From: Calliphora vicina
Taxonomy: Eukaryota; Arthropoda; Insecta; Diptera; Calliphoridae
NCBI RefSeq assembly: GCF_958450345.1
Contig: NC_088781.1
Coordinates: 29,365,857 to 29,429,856 of the forward strand
Length of the DNA: 64,000 bases
Direction of reading: 5' to 3'
A program made the translations under genes and the position numbers. Positions 11,926-23,162 of this stretch are shown here, one piece after another (positions within the stretch are counted from its first letter, which is position 1; every line of letters begins with the position of its first letter). Below the pieces are notes generated by a model. It ran no database searches, was not told the DNA's origin, and worked only from the letters and a program-made list of their open reading frames with translations.

Positions 11926-11934
11926 AGGCTATTA

Positions 11935-12798
11935 TTATCTTTTAAACGTGGTTTTGTTTTTAATATGTCATTTTGAAGGGTACATGTCTATCACTTATCA
12001 TTTTTTTCTTCAAAAATGTTGAATTTTGCATCATCATACAGAAAGTGCCACTGAAACACACCGATTGCTGAAGCTTACGGTGAATGTGTTCCATTGGTTT
12101 CAAATTGCGAGTGACGGTTTTTTCGGTTCATTAGTTGTGATTTTGACACGGAAGACAAACTTAGAATTGGAGGTATTTCTTCATGAAAATTGTTTTATAA
12201 CTCAACAAGAGCTTGAAAAGCCATTGCTACTCAAGCCGCAATTTGAAAACGTTTGCGAGCAGCACGATTCATCCAAAAGCAGGTAAATTGGCTACCATAC
12301 GAATTGAAGCCGAGAGACTTTGTAAGACGAATCAACACCAAAAACAAATATTCATGGCTCTCTGTATATTGTGGGAGCTGCTGAAATCTGACCAGACCAT
12401 CACAGGAAAACTGTACCAAACACAACTGATTAGTTTGAAGAGAGCATTGGCCGAAAAACGCCCAGAATATGCGAATAGATATGAAACCGTAATATTCCAC
12501 CATGACAACGCTCGGCCACATGTTGCAGACTTTGCCCCGTCCGACTAGTATTTGTTTCGATCGATGCAGAAGGCTCTCTCTGGGATACTCTTCATTTCAG
12601 AACTGAGTATCCGAAAGTAGCTTGCTTCGTTCTTTGCCTCAAAGATGGGAAAATGTTGGCTACGAATCTATATGTAGCCAGAAAAATGGTCATAGCTAAC
12701 AATGGCCAAATACTTTGAATAAATTTATATTGTACAACTGTTTAAAAATAAAAGCTAAACAATTTAAAAAATCCAGCATTTTTAAGTCATACACTCAA
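11935..12798 (+). pseudogene. Mariner transposon relic with decayed transposase
   Basis: The sequence follows a mariner transposase in broken frames: TESATETHRLL, GECVPLV-like, LHENCFITQQELEK, IHPKAGKLATIRIEAERLC, LWELLKSDQTITGKLYQTQL, ALAEKRPEYANRYETVIFHH and DNARPHVA, then after a deletion FAPSD and YLFRSMQ. The helix-turn-helix half and the second catalytic Asp (HHDNARPH) are visible. The block with the first catalytic Asp and the PHPPYSP region are deleted. The 3' end AAGTCATACACTCAA is a diverged terminal repeat (compare 40430) followed by TA at 12799. Many frameshifts show it is long dead. Confidence 0.8.
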
Positions 12799-12799
12799 T

Positions 12800-12947
12800 A
12801 AGTGAGACGACCTAATATGATGGCGATCGGTACATAATTGAAATTCACGAAAATAATTTATTGAAATTTGAAAAGAGAAATTTATTGTTCATTTACTCAG
12901 TGTTGGGAATTATGTGTTTGGCTGGACCGACTGTTATTTCTTATTGA
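12800..12947 (+). mobile_element. DINE-1-like family A, 3' fragment A6
   Basis: AGACGACCTAATATGATGGC, TCGGTACATAATTG and TTTACTCAGTGTTGGG match the last 150 bp of family A. The terminal hairpin is degraded to GGCTGGACCGACTG. It begins directly after the mariner 3' end, so the mariner probably inserted at a TA within this DINE. Confidence 0.6.
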
Positions 12948-13534
12948 TTTTCAAAAGATTAGTGTAAAATACATAAAGCAAAACTGTTGATACTTTTAGA
13001 ATTGTTACGCACTTTTGATCTCATTTCAAAGCTAATGAATCGTCGATTTTAATGTGTTTAGTGAGTAAAAATTTTTTCTAAAGCAGAGCAAAATTAATCA
13101 AGTTATTTAAGAAATAAAACCGTACTAAAGGATATTTACATTTTGATGAAAAATATGAGTACAAATCTATATCAACATTTACAATTTACAAATACAATAA
13201 AATATTATAGAAGCCTAAGAGACAAAAAACTTAAGTCTGTTCTAAGTAATTCTTTTTACTCTCAGTTGCGTCTCTAGTTCTGCTGTATGTTTCATGGTAT
13301 CAATTTTTATTTTTGCCAGTTTTATCTTTACATGATGGTCTATTATTTAAATAATAATGCAATTAAATATAGGTATATGTATTTCAAAATATCCTTGTTT
13401 ACAGGATATTGTTTGAATTGATTATCCTTTTTCTGCAGGAAAAAGGTTTGTGGTAATATTTTTAATATATCTGCGGTTTATTGAAACTGAGCTTATTCAA
13501 ATCGTACTGCTAATAACAAGGATATGCCTAAAAC
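12948..13534. other. AT-rich stretch, nothing recognised
   Basis: No supported feature was found. Confidence 0.45.
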
Positions 13535-13867
13535 AAGGCATTTGTATGGGGGCTAAGTGAAATAATGGACCGATTTCAGCCAGTTTCAATAGGCTTGGTC
13601 CTTGAGCCGAAAAAATAATATGTACCAAACTTGATCGAAATATCTTCAAAATTGCGACCTATACTCTGCGCACAAGGTTTACATGGACAGCGAGCCAGCC
13701 AGCCGGCCAACCAGACGGACGGACGGACGGACATCGTTTAATCGACTCAGAAAGTGATTCTAAGTCGATCGGTATACTTTAAGGTGGGTGTTAGACTAAT
13801 ATTTTTGGGCGTTACAAACATCTGCACAAACGCATAATACCCTCCCCACTATGGTGGTGTAGGGTAT
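13535..13867 (-). mobile_element. DINE-1-like family A, 5' half, copy A2
   Basis: Read on minus it starts TATACCCTACACCACCATAG and GGGGAGGGTATTATGCG (the 5' hairpin) at 13867. It continues with CACCCACCTTAAAGTATACC, a GTCCGTCCGTCCG run, and GCCCCCATACAAATG, then stops. The 3' half is missing. Confidence 0.75.
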
Positions 13868-15151
13868 AATGAAATTGAATTGAGGATCAAATTTTAACTT
13901 TGATCCTGGACAAAAGACAAAGCAAAGCGAATTTAAAGTTTCAGAGCAACATAAACTTTTATATGACCATTAAGAACGAGTAGGGTCCGATGCATTGTCG
14001 AACAATTATATTTCCTCCCAAGTAGAGATTTTTATATTAAAATTTTCAATTAAGACATTATTTGAAAATCTGCTTTAAAATATCATTTAAATAACTAAAA
14101 AAATCTTTCACTTTTTCTGTATTTTATTGCAATAATTTATCTTTTCTTTTCAATTAAAATAAATTCAACATTTCTCTTTTTTTTAACCCACAAAAAGGAA
14201 AAGGGAAACAGGTGCTATTAAAAGAAAATAAATAATTTTGTTTTATATTGAAAAACTCCTTTCTTTTTTTATTGTCGCAATTTAAAACAATTTAAAATTT
14301 ATAAATAATGTCCAAATGTTTCCTACAAACAAACAAGAAAAAAACCTGTTATCCTAATATTTTTATCTCTAAAATTTTTTACAGTTTAGCCAACTCACAC
14401 AGAAAATGACACCCTTGGGTTTAAGCAAGGAAATGATTTTTTAATTTTCTAACAAACATCTAGCATCTACTAAGCAAAGAAATTGTAGAAAAAAGTCAGA
14501 AACCAAAAAAATATAATCAACAAAATCTACATCTAATGTTTGGCAGGTGTTGTTTAAAAAGACAGACTATTAAATATTGCACAAAACTTAGTTAAACACA
14601 CATGTGTATATATGTATCGAGATATACTAAATGTATTTTATTTAAAAGCCAGCAAGATGTTTAAGTAATTTTTTAACTTTTACCTGGGTATGTGTGTGTT
14701 TCTGAGTTTGTGAAGATAAAAAAGTATAGAAATATGAATAGAATAATATAAAAAAATAATACGTCATACACATACTAAGCCACAAATATGAATATTTATT
14801 TAGAATTAAAATGAAAATAAAAATAACAAGAAAACACACACACATTCTAAAAAGATTACAAACGTGTGTCACTTTTTTTATTTAAAAAAAAAACCCAATA
14901 AACAGTACTTTTTTGCAAAGTTATACACAATAGGTTAGTGTTAGAGAAAAACTTGATCTCTGTAGAGATCTTTAACTATTTTTTTTTCATCAAAAATATT
15001 TCCCGTTTTGAAAAAAATTATTTTATGTAAATTTTCTTTTGAATAATTCAAATTTAGTACTCGAAATTAATGCTAAAGTATTTACTGGGTTATGTAGAAA
15101 AACATGTACAACATTTATTTGCCTACTTATAAATTGGGCTAGGGAAAATAT
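13868..15151. other. AT-rich stretch, nothing recognised
   Basis: Only long A/T runs and short chance frames are seen. At 15146-15151 it leads into the ATAT that precedes the LTR. Confidence 0.5.
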
Positions 15152-15445
15152 TGTTACGAAATTGTACTTGAATTCAAATATAACGATTTTAACAGTTGAT
15201 TTAAAGTTGCATAATGCTTTCAAATAGCGGTGCCACTCAAACTGTAACATATCTGTATGCATTATTAACATTGAATAAAAGGTTTGAGTTGATCTCTGAT
15301 CGTAAGTATGGCAACGCTGAATGTTTGCTGCGACTCGTATATATGAATTCTAAATATATGAGTTTTGACAGTTAAAGAACATTATAGAAAGTTCATCAGA
15401 GATGGCGTGTGAACATTGTAGAAAGTCCGCCAGAGATGGCGTGTG

Positions 15446-15453
15446 TATAAATA
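15446..15453 (+). promoter_or_regulatory. LTR TATA box (L1)
   Basis: TATAAATA lies upstream of AGTGGCC in LTR L1. The equivalent box is present in the LTR at 59009 (59326-59332), and on minus in the LTR at 49832 (50847-50854) and in the LTR at 58477. Conservation across copies supports it as the retrotransposon promoter. Confidence 0.6.
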
Positions 15454-15711
15454 GTGGCCATGGTTACCGTAGTGAGTGTAGTTTATCAGAGACGCTATTC
15501 GAATAAACATCAACTGAGTACCTTAAAGTGTGCTGTATTTTCCAGAAAATTATGCGAATTTATAAACGTGTATAAAAAAACACTGAGCGACTATTTAATT
15601 CTGTTGTTGTAGATTTTAAATAAATAAAGAGTTGTTGCTATTTTTAAACTACTAAATGGCTTTTATTTGCAATCAAAAGTATACGGTTTATTTAAAGGAA
15701 ATAAACCAGCG

Positions 15712-17209
15712 CACAGTGGGGTCAAATGCCCCTTCTTTGCGGATTTATTAATATCTCAACAACAGTAATAGCGACGCTCGTAGCCCTTAGACTAATCCGT
15801 ATATTGTAACAAAATTTTAGGGATATAGGAGGGAGAAGTCAATTATCCACCATATAAAATAATTATTAACTGTGCTATGTATATCTATAGAACTACAATA
15901 GTTATGCACACTAAATTTGCTGCGGGTAACTCTAAAACCAAACTACACGTTCCGCCAAAATCGGAAGGGTATACGAGGGTGCAATCGGGTTCCCCCCATT
16001 TATAAATTTAGTAAGACACACTAAATTTATGCATGTTATTGATAAAAAAAACTACCATATTGTTTTAAGATGATATCATTATATTAACTAGTAATTGGAG
16101 GTTGAATAATAGAGATCTTTCCCAACTCCTGCCACTAAAAGACTTGCAAAGTTTACATGCACTGCTTTGAAATATATATAACACAATATTTAAAATGAGA
16201 CAATATAAAAACTACAGATCTGGACGTGAGTGATAACTGGCTCCCGATATAAAACTTTAAAATTCTCGCGATCACTAACATGATTTTTTTATTAAGCTAA
16301 ATTGCCTGCTATCGGATGACTTCGTACTAACCACAAGAAAAAACTTCAAATTAATCACAACAAAAAACTTTTAAACAAACATATACAAGCGTAAGTGCGT
16401 GAAAGTTAAATTTTTAAAATCCCGCGTGCTATTCATTCACGAAATAAAGAAAAGTAATTGGTAAAATTTTATTATTGTTTATCTCATTACAATACACGAA
16501 GATAGCCTCGTCCAGGCCTGACTTACACGTGACTCTCGTATTATTAATCACAACACTTGTACCTCTCTTATAAAACAAAAAAACAATGACAATAACAACA
16601 ACGACAGCGATAAAACGTTTATCAGAATCGCAAAGTGCTTTTTGTTGGTAAACTTAAAGGGTGAAGCTTTTACTAATTTACATATAACTTATGAGGCGCA
16701 GCGATGCGCAACTTAATTTTTTCTGAAACAACGCCTAACTTTCCAGGCTTTTAAATTATATTAAATTCTCTGCCCAGCTGAGCCCAGCTAATAACTTTAT
16801 GTCCACTTGAACTGCTAAAATTCATTTTTTTTTTGCACTTCCAATATAAAATCTAATAACAAAGCCACTTCCACAAATAATTCAAATTTATATTTCACCA
16901 AAACATATCAATAAATACCTGAACTTGATGGTTGCATAATTAGATTTGTTAATTTTTTGAAATTACCTATTACAAATAGTATTTATTTGCGCAATTTTTT
17001 TTATTTTTTTTATCACTTTTTTAGGTTTTTTTCTTACAATTTGTAATTTCAACACGTAACTATAAAAATTCCGTTTAATATTTCACATTAATTGTTTGCC
17101 TGCTGATGTAGAATTTTGTACTCTATAAGCCGGTACTTTCAGTTTTCACGATACTTGGAATTTGCTTTTTCAATTAATCCGCGAAATTAGTATGTTTGGC
17201 CCCTCTGTG
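15712..17209. mobile_element. Transib-like non-autonomous DNA transposon T1
   Basis: The 1498-bp insert has inverted ends: CACAGTGGGGTCAAATGCCC on the left and, on minus at the right, CACAGAGGGGCCAAACATAC. A second matching block is GCGGATTTATT versus GCGGATTAATT about 27 bp in. It is flanked by a perfect 5-bp duplication CAGCG (15707-15711 and 17210-17214), and removing the insert restores the LTR. A 5-bp GC-rich duplication with CACAGTG-type termini is diagnostic of the Transib superfamily, the relatives of RAG1. No long open frame exists, so it is an internally decayed or non-autonomous copy. Confidence 0.75.
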
Positions 17210-17236
17210 CAGCGTTTTAAAAAGGTTAAAAGGTTC

Positions 17237-17857
17237 AGATTTTGTCATTTAAAGGTTCAGATTTTGTCATTTAACGAAATTATAACTCTATTAAAAGCAC
17301 CGGCACTTCATGGGGTTCTCAGTAGGACACTCTAAAATAAATATATCTGCTTTTGCAAAATTCGCTTGAATTGAATGATATTTGTAGAGACTTACATATT
17401 GATTTAGTAATCAGATCATCTTCAGTGATTTACCTTGTTATTTTTATTATTTAAAAAAATATGTGACATTAACTTTAAGAAATAACTAACAAAATACATT
17501 TATTGAAAAAACAGTAGGTGTGAAGGTTAGAATGTTTATTGTTCATCAAATTTTGTGTTACTTGGCTAATACTTCTATTATGGAACAAAACTGGTCGACT
17601 GGAAGAGTACACAGAAGGTGGGTGTATACCAAATGCTATAAAATAATTGGAGAATGTCTCACCTACACAGATATTTCGTTTGTTTTGTTCAGAAAATTTA
17701 GTCAAAATTACAAGTTTTTAATCAAATTTACACGCTACGAAAATTTGTATCAGATTGCGTATCTTTGTCATTTTGATGGGTACATACATATCTGTTATTT
17801 ATTAGCACTTAATTATTGAAAATTGTAGTTTAAAAGACTACTTTTTTTGCTTCGAAA
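17237..17857. other. Short duplicated motif and unassigned AT-rich DNA
   Basis: AAAGGTTCAGATTTTGTCAT is repeated in tandem at about 17228 and 17251. The rest holds no supported gene. The open frame at 17520-17819 shows no recognisable domain and is probably mariner 5' flank. Confidence 0.4.
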
Positions 17858-18950
17858 ATGTCGAATTTTGTGTCAACAAAGCGTCATATGTGGGAGGTTT
17901 TGCTGTAGTTTATATACCCTACACCACCATAGTGGGGAGGGTATAATGCGTTTGTGCAGATGTTTGTAACGCCCGAAAATATTAGTCTAACACCCACCTT
18001 AAAGTATACCGATCGACTTAGAATCACTTTCTGAGTCGATTAAACGATGTCCGTCCGTCCGTCTGGTCGGCTGGCTGGCTGTCCATGTAAACCTTGTGCG
18101 CAGAGTACAGGTCGCAATTTTGAAGATATTTCGATGAGATTTGGTACATATTATTTTTTCGGCTCAAGGACCAAGCCTGTTGAAAATGGATGAAATCGGT
18201 CCATTATTTCACCTAGCCCCCATACAAATGTCCTCCCGAAATTTGACTTTATCGGTAATAAATGTTTAATTTATATATGTATCTCCACAAATTCCGCTCA
18301 AAATAAGTTCTATACACACAAAATTCATGTCACCAAACTTTGTTACGATCGGTCCATAATTAGTCATAGCTCCCATATAGACCCGCTTCCGAAAATCGCT
18401 TTAACGTGCATAAATCGCTTAAAAATGTTGGTATACACACAAAATTCAACATAGTAAACTTTAATATAGACATAAATCACACGACCTAATTTCATGATGA
18501 TCGGTCCATAATTGGTCATAGCCCCCATATAAGGCCCACTTCCGAAAATCACTCAAAAATATAAATTATTGAAATTTTAAAAGAAAAATGTTCTTGCTCT
18601 TTTACTTAGTGTAGGGTATTATATGGTCGGGCTTGACCGACCATACTTCCTTACTTGTTTTAATTTGAAAAAGGTGAATGTGTTCCATCGGTTTCAGTTG
18701 TGCGATTCAGAAGTGGTGGTTTTGTCACGGAAGACAATGATCGCCCGGACAAGGCAAAACTATTTGAAGACAAATAATTGGAGGAAATAGTACATGAAGG
18801 TTGTTATAAAACTCAACAGGAGCCGACAGGAGCTACTCAAGCAGCAATTTCAAAATGATTAAAAAGCAGCAGGATTCTTCCAAAAGCAGGAAAACTGAGT
18901 ATCATATGAATTGAAGCTGAGAAAATTTGAAAGATGAAAATGCAGCTTGA
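17858..18950 (+). pseudogene. Mariner relic split by DINE copy A3
   Basis: ATGTCGAATTTTGTGTCAAC begins a mariner N-terminus (MSNFVSTKRHMWEVLL). At 17912 it is interrupted by a complete family A DINE and resumes at 18660-18675 with GGTGAATGTGTTCCATCGG. It then runs through the DFDTEDNDRPG-like segment, TTCTTCCAAAAGCAGGAAAA and a GAATTGAAGCTGAG block, ending near 18950. Stops and frameshifts are frequent and the catalytic half is missing. Confidence 0.65.
17913..18659 (+). mobile_element. DINE-1-like family A, complete copy A3
   Basis: This is a reference copy for family A. The 5' hairpin is ATACCCTACACCACCATAG...GGGAGGGTAT, followed by ATGTCCGTCCGTCCGTCTGG. The body repeats GATCGGTCCATAATTRGTCA several times. 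The 3' hairpin GGTCGG-gcttga-CCGACC is followed by TTCCTTACTTGTT. It is about 747 bp and non-coding, and it lies inside a mariner relic, so it is younger than that mariner. Confidence 0.85.
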
Positions 18951-21589
18951 ATACTATAAAATAAAATCAATTTGATTTTTCTGGGTGCTATTGTTATGTT
19001 AGATGAGTAATTTGTAGCATTTTATTACAATTTTTATTTACGTAAATAGTTTTTGTTCAAAAATATACATATTTGTTTTTAGATTTCATTTTAATACCGA
19101 TAAAGTTATTCGTTGCCGATAACTTTTCCCTCATCCAATAACACATTTCTGAATTCTACCAAAACCAAAAAAAAAAACAAATAAAATTAAAAACCTCAAA
19201 CTTAAGTGAAAGAAACAAATTTCTGTTGAAAACATAATGTCACGTTTCTAGGCAACATATTTATTCTATGACAAAAAAAGGCAACGCATTTTATACATAC
19301 ATATGTATAGATGTGTTATATTATTTTATAAAAGTATGTTTTTGTGAATACATCTTCTATCTATCTGTCTTCGCACATGTATCATAACTGAGCTAATGTA
19401 GGGCTACGTGTGTGTAGCCATGATTTCTTTGTATTTGAATCATTTATGATTTGTTCGTTATGTGCACAAGAAACAAAAAAAAAATAAAAAAATTCTTCAA
19501 TCATCTTGATTGTCATTTAAAATATTTTTCACCACAAAAAGAAAAGAAAAATTCTCTATAAAAATAAATTTTTAACATAAATATTTTAAAATTTGTTGTA
19601 TTTTTTTTTCAGAAAAGCCAGAGATATTCACACACGTTTTCATACATTCATAACATTTCTAAATAAATACACATATTTGAATGTATGTATGTCTTTGTAC
19701 AAAACATTTGAAGAATAACCCACTAAACAGATTTAATAAAGCTTTGGTAAATGAAAGGCCATTGATAGAAAATATTGGTAATATTTAATAATTTAAAAGA
19801 AAAGGATAATTCTTTCAGGAATCTCCAAGTATAAAATATTATCGTATGCCGCTATTGAAGTAAAGCTGAATTCACAGCCAGTTACAAGACACAATTATTT
19901 ATGAAATCGACTATCGAATCGAATCACTATCCTCTTTTTGTGTCTCTTGTAAAATACGATTGTTTCATGCATCATTTTGTAATAGCGTTAGTTTTTTAAT
20001 AATCAGATTTATAAAAAATTTTCGGTATTGATGACATTGTGCAATGTCAATTATTATATCGAGTACAGCATTAATAATATAAAATTCATCAAAATGGTTC
20101 GGAATCATGAAAAGTCCTATTTTGTTTTTTATTAGCAACCAAAATTTTTTTTAATTAAATCATTAATTAAATACGGCTAGTACCAGCTATACGTATGATT
20201 AATATATAATTATGTTTAATGCTCATACGTGTATGTGGATGCATGGATAACATAATTAGAACAAAAGAAATTGATAGCTGAAATAAATATTTTGTTGTTT
20301 TGTACACGTTGCATCTCTTAAAAAATTATTGGTGTTTTGTAATACTTCGAAGAATCAAAAATCAAGTATCAAACGTTTTTATATACGTATAAACTGCTAT
20401 TATCTGAAATCGATCAAGAACGGATAACACCCTTTTAATAAAAGTCGTGATTTGTAAAAATTCTTCGTGAGAGATAAAATTTCTGTAGACATTTGACAAA
20501 ACGACTTCACTCGCCGTATTTCTACGGCTTTTAGAACATAAGCTACGTTAAATTTACCTCTTTCAGGTTTTTTCCCAATATCAATTTCACTAAACAACTT
20601 ATCTCAGAGAATTTGAAACATTTTTAAAATTTAAGCAAAAAACTAGTAACTGCCACTTGACAAAACTAAAGTTTTTTTTTAAATGTTTCGCTACTGAACA
20701 CTAGAATAAATAACAATAAATTGAAATGCGTGTAAATGGATAAAAAATAGATAAAAACTAACGTCTATGGCCACAAAATTAAAAAAGAATCCGTAAATAT
20801 GTCTTGGATTTCTGCTATAGAACATAAAATAAAAAAAAAAACTTTTGCTAAAAATGAGTGCCAACAATTTCGATCATGTTCGAACAACTTCCCCGTGTGA
20901 AAATCACATCTCATGATGGCGGTATTAGTGGAGATATGTTAACACTACTGAAAAAGGAACAAAACAATTTGCTTTGGGTTGTTCCTCCTTAACTCTTAAG
21001 CTCGCAACTCTTGAATGTTAAACAGTGCATTCGCAAATAGAAAAAAAAGAAAAAAATCATATCTTTCAATATACTACTGGGCAAATCTAATATCGGCTAC
21101 AAATAATAAATACAACGATCACGAATTAAACCAAAATTATTTCTTCGATTTTAATGGTTTGATGAAACATACATTTCAAAAGTTGCATGAAGAACGTACA
21201 ACACTTGGGTTTTTCTAAAGTTAAAATTAATTTGTTTTTCAGGTGAAAATTTCAAGTGGAAACAGGTTCGATGGATGCTGTACGAGAAAAGCTAGCCTGG
21301 TGTTTTGCAGTAAAAATCATCACATGAACCAGAAAAGGCATCTAAGGAGCTAGACATAAACCATCCTCGTCCAAACATGGCGACTCCACAATTGGTCACT
21401 AAGATGGACCTTCAATATATGGACAAATTGAAAACTCATCTGTTTCAAAAACGAAGATAAGTTTTGTGTGAGGTTAGGATGAAACAAAATTGACAAAAGT
21501 TTGAACTCGATCGGTTAAAAATTGTCATGCCGCACGAGTGCTAAATGTTCGCGAGAACATTTACAAGGGGAAAAAATGGTATTTTTTAG
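18951..21589. other. AT-rich stretch, no supported gene
   Basis: No repeat family was identified. A minus-strand open frame at 20400-20597 (65 codons, with IDIGKKPERGKFNVAYVLKA) has coding-like composition but no recognised homology. The segment 21240-21560 is less AT-rich and may be decayed transposon sequence. Confidence 0.4.
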
Positions 21590-22656
21590 TTTTTGTAAAA
21601 ATGTTGCCACTAAATAATCAGTTTTGCAATTTAATGTAAAAGGATCTGAAATGTGTACGTTATTTTCGTTATAATGAGATATAAAATTCAAAAATGGGTT
21701 AAAAAATGTTAAAGTTATTAAAAATTCCCCAGGCCATTAACGTGTCTCAGGCCACTAGAATAAGAAATATATGAACAATATTAACACATTTTGAGAAATA
21801 TTAAAATAAAAGTTAATTTTTACTTAAAATATATCCATAGTCCAAACAAATTTAATTTTTTAACATTTTGAAATTTTTAAAAATTTTTTAAACGAATTTC
21901 AGAATTTGTTGATCATCACACAGGGATTTATTGAGAATATAATAGGGAATAAAAATATGAAAAAAATATGTCATTACCTCCTACAGTTTTTTCCAGAGAC
22001 CGAAAATAACGGGTTCACTTTCATTTCAATGGTAAATTCTCATTCGCAGCCATTTAAAAATAATTTTTTGTGATATATCACTGAGAGCGTGATTTATTCG
22101 AGAACATTTTAGGTTTGGGGTTGAGAGAAACAGAAAAGAAACAAACACAAATAATCTGGATGAGTGATTTATAATTTATTTTATTGTGACTTTTATTTGG
22201 AAACATGAAAAATAATTCGCAGAAATATATGTGATGCAAATCAACGCTTAAATATATAAAATTTATCAAAAGATTAACAACAATTTAAAAAAAAAATCCC
22301 ATTTCTGTTACTCAGACTTCATTACTTCATGTTTATTTCCATAATTTGTTAAAAATTACTAATAATATGTTATTGTATGTAAAAGAGAATGTAACAGTTA
22401 TTAAGAACAAGAACAAATGAATTGTTTATCTCATACCAAACCATTAAAAACAACAAAAATGAATAAAGGTCATGCCAAACCATTTAAATAAAAATCATTT
22501 TATAACTGTTATTTTCAGGGATTTATTTTTATCACAAAAATATAAATCACAATTTGGGTTTTTTAATTTTGCGATTTTCGGGAAAAACTAATTTGTTTGC
22601 CATATTTTGGCGAATGATAACAATTTCCTTACTACGAATTTTAAGTAAATCCTTTT

Positions 22657-22724
22657 TAGAATTATCTGGCCTATAATAGCCAGTTAATTCTAAATATATG
22701 GCTATTATAGACCAGATAATTCTA
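22657..22724. repeat. 26-bp perfect-but-one hairpin in D1
   Basis: The arms TAGAATTATCTGGCCTATAA + TAGCCA (22657-22682) and their complement (22699-22724) match at 25 of 26 positions around a 16-nt loop. In copy D2 only one arm-like segment, CCAGATAATTCTAAATGTA, remains. Confidence 0.75.
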
Positions 22725-22913
22725 AATATACTCTGAAAGATTTACTAAAACCGGACAACGTTTTCCCTGAAATTGTGAAGGTCAAATGAATGCTAGCGAA
22801 ATCTTATATATGTTTGTGTCGATTTTAATAAAAGTTGCGAAAAATATGCCTTAAGGTCTTAGATTTACAATAGCAGTGCAAATATTGAAATTAACCCTTA
22901 AGGGGTCAAAATT

Positions 22914-22957
22914 ACCCTCAATTTGACTGTGTTTTTTGAGATTTTAAAATTGAGGGT
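22914..22957. repeat. Short hairpin ACCCTCAATTT/AAATTGAGGGT
   Basis: An 11-bp perfect stem has a 22-nt loop, and a partial outer pair GGGTC/GGACCC extends it. It sits at the end of repeat D1 next to TTAACCCTTAAGGGG. Confidence 0.6.
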
Positions 22958-23162
22958 CATTTGGACCCAAAGTTTTTATCAAAGCATTAAAGCCGAAGGA
23001 GGACGTTCGTTTGAAATTTGTTTATTTAAAACATTTTCAATTGTTTTCAATTACTTCAATATATTTAGTGTTGGTTTTCTTTTAAGTGTTTATCAGTTAC
23101 AATTACCAATATTCGGCTTTGATTATTCTTATTAAAACCTGAAAATTTTACTAGCACTGGCA

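Larger units (their letters stand above)
15152..17236 (+). mobile_element. Gypsy-type solo LTR, copy L1, split by a Transib-like element
   Basis: TGTTACGAAATTGTACTTGA at 15152 and all of 15152-15711 are colinear with the complete LTR at 59009-59642. It includes a TATAAATA box (15446-15453), AATAAACATCAACTGAG and the polyadenylation region TTTTAAATAAATAAAGAG. At AAACCAGCG the LTR is cut by the insert 15712-17209 and resumes at 17210 with CAGCGTTTTAAAAAGGTTAA. The last bases diverge and no CAACA end or right-hand ATAT is clear. The left flank is ATAT (15148-15151). No internal gag-pol is present, so it is a solo LTR. Confidence 0.75.
21590..22960 (+). repeat. Dispersed repeat family D, copy D1, with an inserted middle
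   Basis: Two blocks (about 21590-22000 and 22555-22920) are colinear with 61775-62560. Shared phrases are CAGTTTTGCAATTTAAT-like, TTAAAGTTATTAAAMATTCC, GTTGATCATCACA, GGGATTTATTGAGAATATAA and GTGAAGGTCAAATG. The 550 bp between the blocks are absent from the other copy. No coding frame survives and the class is unknown. Confidence 0.6.

Noticed and set aside
20400..20597. 65-codon minus-strand frame with coding-like composition (IDIGKKPERGKFNV)
   Set aside because: No recognised domain, no splice or start support, and stops just upstream; it may be a gene relic but cannot be named.
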